Origin: JACKBJ01 sp964549495
GTDB taxonomy: Bacteria > Chloroflexota > Anaerolineae > Epilineales > Epilineaceae
Length of the DNA: 40,203 nt
Direction of reading: 5' to 3'
NCBI GenBank assembly: GCA_964549495.1
Contig: CAZJWJ010000045.1
Location: 1 to 40,203, forward strand
A model generated the notes under the pieces. It did no database searches and was not told the origin of the DNA. It saw nothing but the letters and a program-made list of their open reading frames with translations. The position numbers and the translations under genes were made by a program. Shown here piece by piece: positions 1-5,859 of the stretch (positions are counted from its first letter, which is position 1; each line of letters starts with the position of its first letter).

Positions 1-101
1 GCCTCAGCGTTGAATCGTCGAGCGGTACATTTCGAAGAGTTGCTCCGGAAACCCCGACACCGCAAGGCAGGCTGCCATCCTTCCGCTTCGGGCACTCCGG
101 C

Positions 102-752
102 TCAGCCGAGGTCGATGTCCTTGCCGCTGGGAGCTTCGGGCAAGTCTTCCGGGCCGGCCAGCACCTCGTCGACCAGGCCGTAGTCCTTGGCCTCGTTGGC
201 GGTGAGGAAGTGGTCGCGCTCGAAGTCGGCGGCCACGCGCTCGACCGTTTGGCCGGTGTGGTGGGCTAGGATGCGGTGGTTCTTCTTGTGCAGGCGCAAG
301 AGCTCGCGGGCCTGGATCTCGACGTCCTGGGCATAGCCGCGGCTGCCGCCGCCGGCCGGGTGCATGTGCATGGTCGCGTTCGGCAGGGCCGAGCGCTTGC
401 CCTTGGTGCCGGCCGCCAGCAGCACGGTGGCCATCGAGGCGGTCGAACCTACCGCGATGGTGCGCACGTCCGAGCGGATCAGCTGCATCGTGTCGTAGAT
501 GGCCAGGCCAGCGTAGACGACGCCGCCGGGCGAGTTGATGTAGAGGGAGATGTCCTTGGTCGGATCCTCGCGATCGAGGAAGAGCAACTGCGCCACGATC
601 AGGTTGGCCACCTGGTCGTCGATGGGCGTGCCCAGGAAGATGATCCGGTTGCGCAAGAGCAGGCTGTAGATGTCGTAAGCGCGCTCGCCGCGACCGGTGT
701 TCTCGATGACCATCGGGACGATGGACTGCGGGCGGGTGGTCTCGGGCAACAT
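102..752 (-). CDS. clpP: ATP-dependent Clp protease proteolytic subunit ClpP
   Basis: This is the serine peptidase core of the Clp protease, a cytoplasmic tetradecamer that degrades unfolded or tagged proteins delivered by a Clp ATPase. The 216 residues match the usual family length. The catalytic triad is intact: Ser106 in GSTASMA, His131 in MHMHPAGGG and Asp180 in ERDHFLTA. The oligomer and substrate-channel motif YINSPGG lies near residue 71. The ATG start at 752 is preceded by AAAGGA with about 6 nt spacing. No clpX is visible downstream within the 101 bases left in the window. The upstream leader carries a long perfect palindrome (779-804). The protein style IENTGRGERAYDIYS recalls Chloroflexota ClpP. 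The identification is firm; only the lineage is inferred. Confidence 0.97.
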   Translation of the reverse strand: MLPETTRPQSIVPMVIENTGRGERAYDIYSLLLRNRIIFLGTPIDDQVANLIVAQLLFLDREDPTKDISLYINSPGGVVYAGLAIYDTMQLIRSDVRTIAVGSTASMATVLLAAGTKGKRSALPNATMHMHPAGGGSRGYAQDVEIQARELLRLHKKNHRILAHHTGQTVERVAADFERDHFLTANEAKDYGLVDEVLAGPEDLPEAPSGKDIDLG

Positions 753-778
753 GCGGGGTCCTTTCGGCTGCGGGGGAG

Positions 779-804
779 CCCGCCGGCCCGCGCGGGCCGG
801 CGGG
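779..804. promoter_or_regulatory. Perfect 26-bp palindrome in the clpP leader
   Basis: Two 13-base arms (CCCGCCGGCCCGC and its exact reverse complement) meet with no spacer, 27 nt upstream of the clpP start. As RNA this would be a very GC-rich hairpin just ahead of the Shine-Dalgarno sequence. As DNA it could be a repressor operator. There is no T-tract, so it is not a textbook terminator, although it could also end transcripts coming from rlmI. Which of these applies cannot be decided from the sequence. Confidence 0.55.
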
Positions 805-829
805 AGCGGCGCCTATGGCCGCAAGCCGA

Positions 830-859
830 ATTCTATGGCCCGGCCGATCCGCGCTCCAA
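830..859 (-). promoter_or_regulatory. Candidate clpP promoter
   Basis: Read on the minus strand there is TTGGAG (854-859), an 18-nt spacer and TAGAAT (830-835). The -10 box matches TATAAT at 5 of 6 positions; the -35 matches only 3 of 6. If used, the transcript would start near 823 and carry the 779-804 palindrome in its 5' leader. This is a pattern match only. Confidence 0.35.
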
Positions 860-909
860 GGCTTTGGGCGTTAGATCCCTGACAGAATCGGTGTGGATCC
901 ACCGGGCAA

Positions 910-924
910 TGGACTCCGAGTCCA
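910..924. repeat. Inverted repeat 7-1-7 between rlmI and clpP
   Basis: TGGACTC and GAGTCCA flank a single C, a perfect dyad. A second perfect palindrome, GTGGATCCAC, lies at 893-902. Both are in the 250-bp gap downstream of rlmI and upstream of clpP, where a stress-response regulator could bind or where rlmI transcripts could end. Neither has a T-tract. No known operator consensus was recognised. Confidence 0.35.
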
Positions 925-951
925 GTCCCCGTATCAACATCGTCCACGCCT

Positions 952-1009
952 CGTACCGGTTACGATCCGTTCAGGTGCGCCGAGTTCCGGCGCCTGGCGG
1001 ACTCAATCC
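952..1009. repeat. 58-bp dispersed repeat, copy 1
   Basis: This segment matches 20763-20820 at 51 of 58 positions without gaps. Both copies cover the last codons and stop of a minus-strand gene (here rlmI) and extend into its 3' untranslated region. A conserved hairpin sits inside: GCGCCG (977-982), AGTTC loop, CGGCGC (988-993). It may be a small repetitive extragenic element or a shared 3'-end signal. Confidence 0.7.
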
Positions 1010-2292
1010 ACCCAGGCCAGGATGGCGTGCAGGTAGTCGCCCTCGGGCCAGGCCGGCAGGGTCGGATGGTCCGCGCCGGCCCCGCGCTGCTCGAGGATGC
1101 GCAGGTCGCGGCCGGCCGCCCGGGCCGCATCGGCCAGCAGGCCGGAGAGGTCGGCCCGTCCGACATGGCTGGAGCAGGAGGCGGTCAGGATCAGGCCGCC
1201 GGCCGCGGTCCGGGCCACGGCGTCGCGCTGCAGCCGGCGATAGGCGCCCAGTGCACGGTCCCGACTGGCTCGTGAGGGCGCCATGCTCGGCGGATCGACG
1301 ATGACCAAGTCGAAGCGCTCCTGGCTCTCGGCCAGGAACTCGAAGGCGTCGCCCGAGATGAAGCGGTAGGCACCGGCCTCCGGCGGGATGCCATTGTGCT
1401 CGAAGTTGCGCCGCGCGGCGTCGATGGCCGGCTCGGCGCGATCGATGGTCGTCACCGCGGCCGCACCACCCAGGGCCGCGGCCAGCGAGAATCCGCCCGT
1501 GTAGGCAAAGGCGTTGAGCACCCGCCGGCCGGCCGCCAGCTGCCGCACCCGCTGCCGGTTCTCGCGTTGGTCCAAGTAGAGCCCCGTCTTGTGCCCCCGC
1601 GCCAGGTCGACCTCCATGACCATCCCATGCTCGCGAACGGTGACGGCGGTCGCAGGCGGCCCGCCGATCCGCCAGCGCAGGCTACCGGTTTCATCCGAGC
1701 CCGACGCTTCCGAGCTCGCACCGGACTCGTCCAAGCTGGCAACGGGCGCCTCGCGATCGCGACGATCGTCTGTGTCGCCGTCCCCCGACACCCCGTCCTC
1801 GGAGCGACGTCGCCGGTCGCGTACTGCAACCTGCCGCAGCTCGGGCAGCAGCTCGACCAGCGCCCGCGCCGCGGCATCCAGCCAGGGCTCGAGGGCCGGG
1901 CTGTCGATCTGCAGGACCGCCACGTCGGCGTAGCGGTCACAGATCAGGCCGGGCAGGAAGTCGGCCTCGCCATGGACCAGGCGATAGGCGTCGGTGTCCG
2001 TCTGGTCGACGACCGCCCGGCGCAGGGCCAGGGCGGCGCGCAAGCGCCGGCGGATCGCCTGATCGTCGATGCGCTCCTCGGGCTTGCGGCTCCACAGCCG
2101 CAAGGCGATGGGGTGCTCCGGATCGTAGAGCCCGCGGCCCAGCCAGCGGCCTTGCTGGTCGTGCAGGTCGAGCACGCTGCCGACCGGCAGCCCGGCCGGC
2201 GCCGAGATCGCGTCGGCGAATACCCAGGGGTGGCCGGCCCGCAGCGCTCGGCCTAGGTCGCGGCGCAGTCGGGCAACGGGGGGCTTGCTCAT
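1003..2292 (-). CDS. rlmI: 23S rRNA (cytosine-C5)-methyltransferase, RlmI family
   Basis: This is a class I SAM-dependent RNA methyltransferase with an N-terminal PUA-like domain (about residues 3-75, with the HPWVF motif). The linker signature KTGLYLDQR (235-243) is characteristic of RlmI. The SAM-binding stretch is LNAFAYTGGF (259-268), motif IV is VDPPS (332-336) and the catalytic-type cysteine lies in ASCSS (C373). E. coli RlmI makes m5C1962 in 23S rRNA; the same target is inferred here. An Asp/Ser/Arg/Glu-rich insert of about 45 residues (159-204) interrupts the protein just before the methyltransferase core and looks like a disordered, lineage-specific linker. The 429 residues exceed the roughly 396 of the E. 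coli enzyme mainly because of this insert. No clear ribosome binding site precedes the start. Confidence 0.9.
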   Translation of the reverse strand: MSKPPVARLRRDLGRALRAGHPWVFADAISAPAGLPVGSVLDLHDQQGRWLGRGLYDPEHPIALRLWSRKPEERIDDQAIRRRLRAALALRRAVVDQTDTDAYRLVHGEADFLPGLICDRYADVAVLQIDSPALEPWLDAAARALVELLPELRQVAVRDRRRRSEDGVSGDGDTDDRRDREAPVASLDESGASSEASGSDETGSLRWRIGGPPATAVTVREHGMVMEVDLARGHKTGLYLDQRENRQRVRQLAAGRRVLNAFAYTGGFSLAAALGGAAAVTTIDRAEPAIDAARRNFEHNGIPPEAGAYRFISGDAFEFLAESQERFDLVIVDPPSMAPSRASRDRALGAYRRLQRDAVARTAAGGLILTASCSSHVGRADLSGLLADAARAAGRDLRILEQRGAGADHPTLPAWPEGDYLHAILAWVD

Positions 2293-2355
2293 CGGATTGG
2301 GGTGAGGGGCGAGGTAGAGGCGATCGGCCCGACTGACAGGACCGGCATGACCGAT

Positions 2356-2400
2356 GCGACCGGCCCGACCGGCGCGACCGGCCCGACCAGCGCGACCGGC
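2356..2400. repeat. Short tandem repeat, 9-bp GACCGG units
   Basis: Five consecutive 9-base units alternate GCGACCGGC and CCGACCGGC, giving an 18-base higher period; the fourth unit has one change (CCGACCAGC). Looser units continue upstream. The tract lies between the receiver-protein stop and the rlmI start. On the plus strand it reads as a collagen-like Gly-x-Thr peptide, but no gene is supported there. Confidence 0.75.
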
Positions 2401-2440
2401 GCCTTCGACGTCGAGGCCGGCCCAGGCCAGAGGACGCGCC

Positions 2441-3217
2441 TCATCCAGCGCCTGCGATCAAGCGCTCGAGAGTCTCCAACAGCAGCTCCGGATCGAGGGG
2501 CTTGGTGAGCACGGCGTCCATGCCCGTCGCCAGGCATCGCCGGCGCGTGGCGGCCCGGGTCTCGGCCGTCAAGGCCACGATGGGGATGCGGTGCTCGCCG
2601 TCCTCGCGCTGGCGTATGGCGCCCGCCACCTCGAAGCCGTCGATGCCCGGCATGCGCAGGTCCAGCAGCACGGCGTCGAAGTCGCCGGCCGCAAAGGCCT
2701 CCAGCGCTGACGCGCCGTCGCGCGCCACCGTCACGCGGTGTCCGCGCGCCTCGAGCACGCGTCGGGCCAGGAGCAGGTTGAGCGGATTGTCCTCGGCCAC
2801 CAGGATGTCCCAGGTGGCCGGCGACCGCATCGCTCGCTCCGCGGGCTGCTCCGCGGTCGCGGTCGCCCCCTTCGGCTCCTCGTCTCCAGCAAATCCCGTG
2901 GCCGCGGCCGCGGTCGTGACGGCCCGGCGCGGCCAGAGGGCACGGGTCCAATCCTCCAGCAGGGCTATCAAGGCCTCGCCGGAGTCCTGGAGGATCTCGA
3001 CGTACTCGCGCTGCTCGGCGCTCAGCCGCGTCTCGCGCAGCAGGCTGGTCATGCCGAGGATGCCGTACATCGGTCGGCGCAGCGCTTGCCCGTGGCGCGC
3101 CAATAGGGCGGCCTCGGCCAGGCTGCGTTCGGCACCGTCCTCGCCCGGGTCCGCGGCCGGCGGCGTCCGCGCGGCCTCCACCCGGGCCGCGGAGGGCCGG
3201 TTGGCGTCTGATTGCAT
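2441..3217 (-). CDS. Response-regulator receiver protein with a degenerate HisKA domain and no ATPase domain
   Basis: Residues 38-90 resemble the dimerisation/phosphotransfer helices of hybrid histidine kinases (RRPMYGILGMTSLL, then EQREYVEILQDSGEAL). At the position of the phospho-accepting His in the canonical SHEIRTPMNG, this protein has Gln44 (GQALRRPMYG). No HATPase_c boxes follow; an Ala/Glu-rich linker (95-135) leads straight to a complete receiver domain (136-255). That domain has acidic residues E142/D143, phospho-acceptor Asp186 (VLLDLRMP), Thr217 and Lys239 (TKPLD). It therefore cannot autophosphorylate. It may be a phosphate sink, or a receiver dimerised by a converted HisKA fold. 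The cognate kinase is not in the window. Neighbouring sixA encodes a possible phosphohistidine phosphatase, so a phosphorelay link is possible but unproven. Confidence 0.85.
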   Translation of the reverse strand: MQSDANRPSAARVEAARTPPAADPGEDGAERSLAEAALLARHGQALRRPMYGILGMTSLLRETRLSAEQREYVEILQDSGEALIALLEDWTRALWPRRAVTTAAAATGFAGDEEPKGATATAEQPAERAMRSPATWDILVAEDNPLNLLLARRVLEARGHRVTVARDGASALEAFAAGDFDAVLLDLRMPGIDGFEVAGAIRQREDGEHRIPIVALTAETRAATRRRCLATGMDAVLTKPLDPELLLETLERLIAGAG

Positions 3218-3441
3218 GATGGGGACTGCCTGGGGCAGGGTTGAATGATATCGGGGCGGCGAGAGAAATGCTCGCCCGCTCCGGATCCGAGTCTAACATG
3301 CCAGCGAAAGGCGGGTCAACGGCCTTTCTGGTCGATTGGCTGCAAAGCGGTGGGGATTGCGTGCGGATCGCATGCGCGAGGCGGTTTGCGCGGGATCGAC
3401 CCGCGATCCGGGCGCATCTCGAAGGCTCGCCGGTCGCGCCC

Positions 3442-3930
3442 TCAGAGCTCTCGCGGACGATAGAGCGCTCGCAGCCGGCCCTCGACCTCCTCGTCCAACT
3501 CGCTCCATGCATCGATGGGCAGGTCGATCACGGCCAGGGCGGCGGTGGGCAGGTGCTCCTCGGCATCCGTCAGATGTTCGACCAACTCGGTCAGGCCCGG
3601 GTTGTGGCCGACGATCATGACCGGATCGGCCTGGCCGCCCAGTTGCCGCAAGAGCTGCAAACAGGTATCGGGGTCGGCGCCGTAGAGCTGACGCGAGAGC
3701 TGGGGCCGGCCGTCGAAGCCGCTGGCCTCGGCCACGGCCATGGCCGTATCGCGGGCGCGCTTGGCCGTCGAGCTGAAGATGCGCTCGGGCACCAGATCCT
3801 CCTCGGCCAAGAGCTCGCCCATGCGGGGCGCATCGCGCTTGCCTCGCTTGTTCAGCGGCCGATCGTGATCCGCCAAGTCGCCGCGCTTCCAGCTGGACTT
3901 GGCGTGACGGAGGACGAGCAAGGTCTTCAC
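3442..3930 (-). CDS. sixA: SixA-type phosphohistidine phosphatase (histidine phosphatase superfamily)
   Basis: This 162-aa cytoplasmic enzyme has the N-terminal catalytic RHG-type motif as LVLRHAKSSW (nucleophile His9), the conserved SSTAKRARDTA segment and the second histidine in GHNPGL (His109). This is the pattern of SixA, which in E. coli removes phosphate from histidine phosphotransfer domains. In other bacteria the family may act on other phosphate esters, so the substrate is inferred. The start is GTG at 3930, with GAGAGGA about 8 nt upstream. It lies 80 bp downstream of argS on the same strand and could be cotranscribed with it. Confidence 0.88.
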   Translation of the reverse strand: MKTLLVLRHAKSSWKRGDLADHDRPLNKRGKRDAPRMGELLAEEDLVPERIFSSTAKRARDTAMAVAEASGFDGRPQLSRQLYGADPDTCLQLLRQLGGQADPVMIVGHNPGLTELVEHLTDAEEHLPTAALAVIDLPIDAWSELDEEVEGRLRALYRPREL

Positions 3931-4010
3931 GGTGCATCCTCTCCCTTCTGCGTCCCGCTAGGCCTGGCGAGCCGCGGCTCGTTCGCTTCGCTGCTGCGCT
4001 TGACGAGCCC

Positions 4011-5708
4011 CTACATCTGTTCCGGCGCGCTCATGCCCATGAGGTCCAGCACGCGCGCCAGGGCGATGCGGCTGGCGTCGACCAGCTTGAGCCGGGCCGG
4101 GCTGAGCTCCGGCGCCTCGGCGTCCACCACCTGGCAGTCGTGGTAGAAGGCGTGAAAGGCTCGCGCCAGGCCCTGGGCGTAATGCGGCAGGTGGTGCGGC
4201 GCACGGAAGGTGACCACCTGCTCGATGACCTCGGGCAGGCGCAGCATCTCGCGCAAGAGGGCCAGCTCGGCCGGATGGGTGAGCAAGGCCACGTCGCCGT
4301 CCTCGAAGTCCTCGAAGCCGCGCTCGGCGGCCACGCGCAGGATCGAGCAGATCCGGGCGTGGCCGTATTGAACGTAGTAGACCGGGTTCTCGTTGCTCTG
4401 CTCGCGCGCCAGCTCCAGATCCAATTCGATGACCTGCTCGTTGGAGCGCGAGAGCATCAGGAAGCGCACGGCATCGGGCTCGATGGACTCGAGCAGTTCG
4501 TCCAGCGAGACGAAGGTGCCCTTGCGCTTGGACATGCGGATCTCGCGCCGCAGCGTCTCGCCGGTCTCCTCGTCCACCGTGGTCTCGATCAGCTTGACCA
4601 GGTCGTAGAGCAGGATGGTCAGCCGCTCGGGATCCAAGTCCAGCGCGCGCATCAGATAGGGCATGCGCCGGGCCTGGTTCTGGTGGTCGACGGCCCAGAC
4701 GTTGATCACCTCGTCGAACCCGCGCCGCACGAACTTGTCATGATGGTAGGCTACGTCGGAAGCGTAGTAGCCGGGCTGCCCGCTGGAGCGGATGAGCACC
4801 TCGTCCCGATCGCTACCCAGCTGGCTGGTGGTCAGCCAGGTGGCCCCTTCGCGGGCCTCGGTCAGGCCGCGGGCGGTCAGATCGGCGAAGACCGTCTCGG
4901 CATGGCCATCGTCGTACAAGCTCTGCTCGCTGAACCAGCGGTCGAAGCGCACCTGGATGCGCGCCAGGAGCCGCTCCAGATAGTCGACCACGATGGCGAT
5001 GCCCAGCCGCGCCATCTCCGGCGCGGCATCTTCGGCCGGCATCTCCTCGAAGCGTCGGCCCTCGGCTTCCAGGATCCGCCGGGCGTAGTCCAGCATGTAC
5101 TCGCCCGGGTAGGCCTCGTCGTCCAGCTCGACCTCGTGTCCCAAGAGCTGCAGGTAGCGGGCGTGCAAGGTGGCGCCGAACTTGAGGATCTGGCTGCCGG
5201 CATCGTTCAGGTAGTACTCGCGCTGCACCTGGTAGCCGCCCGCCTCCAGCGCCCGCGCCAGGGTGTCGCCGATGGCGGCGTTGCGCGCCCCGCCAAAATG
5301 CAAGGGGCCGGTGGGGTTGGCGCTGACGAACTCGACCTGCACCCGCCGGCCGACCCCGGTCTCGAAGTCGGCAAAGGCGGCGCCCGCCGCCCGGATCGCG
5401 TCCACCTGCCGGGCCAGCCAGGCCTCCGACAGGCGTAGGTTGACGAAGCCCGGCGGCGCCACCTCGGCCGCGGCGATCGGCCCGTCGGCGCCGATGTGCG
5501 CGGCGATGGCTTCGGCGATCTGGATCGGCGCCATGCGGGCCGGCTTGGCCGAGCGCAGGGCCAAGTTGGTCGAGAAGTCGCCGTGCTCGGCCTGCTTGGG
5601 CCGTTCGATGACGATCTCGGGTGCCTCGAAGTCGGGCAGCGCGCCCGCTTGCTGGGCCTCGGCCAGGGCCCGCCCGACGGCCTCGGCGATTTGGTCTCGG
5701 AGCATCAT
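4011..5708 (-). CDS. argS: Arginyl-tRNA synthetase
   Basis: This class I aminoacyl-tRNA synthetase charges tRNA-Arg. The N-terminal additional domain (about 1-100) has the typical AEHGDFSTNLAL stretch. The catalytic HIGH-like motif is NPTGPLHFGGARNAA (about residue 138), the KMSKS-like motif is RMSKRKGTFVSL (about 393), and the C-terminal helical DALR anticodon domain ends in LARVLDLMGM. The start is set at the ATG of MMLRDQIAEAV (5708), giving 565 aa, a normal length. The frame stays open to 5861, but the extra 51 residues are not ArgS-like and run into the promoter region of the divergent gene. The 151-bp gap to the divergent membrane-protein operon should contain both promoters. Confidence 0.96.
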   Translation of the reverse strand: MMLRDQIAEAVGRALAEAQQAGALPDFEAPEIVIERPKQAEHGDFSTNLALRSAKPARMAPIQIAEAIAAHIGADGPIAAAEVAPPGFVNLRLSEAWLARQVDAIRAAGAAFADFETGVGRRVQVEFVSANPTGPLHFGGARNAAIGDTLARALEAGGYQVQREYYLNDAGSQILKFGATLHARYLQLLGHEVELDDEAYPGEYMLDYARRILEAEGRRFEEMPAEDAAPEMARLGIAIVVDYLERLLARIQVRFDRWFSEQSLYDDGHAETVFADLTARGLTEAREGATWLTTSQLGSDRDEVLIRSSGQPGYYASDVAYHHDKFVRRGFDEVINVWAVDHQNQARRMPYLMRALDLDPERLTILLYDLVKLIETTVDEETGETLRREIRMSKRKGTFVSLDELLESIEPDAVRFLMLSRSNEQVIELDLELAREQSNENPVYYVQYGHARICSILRVAAERGFEDFEDGDVALLTHPAELALLREMLRLPEVIEQVVTFRAPHHLPHYAQGLARAFHAFYHDCQVVDAEAPELSPARLKLVDASRIALARVLDLMGMSAPEQM

Positions 5709-5755
5709 GGTGCGGGGTAACCTGCCTTCGTCCGACGGGATGTGAGAATCGATGG

Positions 5756-5781
5756 GTATGGCAAGCGATATTGAACCATAC
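5756..5781. promoter_or_regulatory. Inverted repeat in the divergent argS / membrane-protein promoter region
   Basis: GTATGG (5756-5761) and CCATAC (5776-5781) face each other across 14 bases in the 151-bp intergenic region, whose centre is locally AT-rich. The spacing suits a dimeric regulator, but no known consensus was recognised and no strong -35/-10 pair could be assigned. Confidence 0.25.
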
Positions 5782-5859
5782 AGCGGCGGGCAATCGTAGT
5801 GTTGGCGACGGCCGGGCGCAAGGCGGCACGCGGCTTGCTGCGCTATCGTGAGGGATGCC

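Noticed and set aside
1..101. Small gene downstream of clpP (24 codons on the minus strand, stop at 4-6)
   Set aside because: Too short and without recognisable features; no clpX start is visible.
2302..2508. Collagen-like small protein (Gly-x-Thr repeats)
   Set aside because: The pattern comes from the GACCGG tandem repeat, and the frame then runs antisense into the receiver gene; no ribosome binding site.
3241..5438. Long plus-strand open frames (3241-4146 and 4140-5438) opposite sixA and argS
   Set aside because: They are antisense shadows typical of high-GC DNA. Their translations are Gly/Ala/Gln-rich with no family features, while the minus strand encodes clear enzymes.
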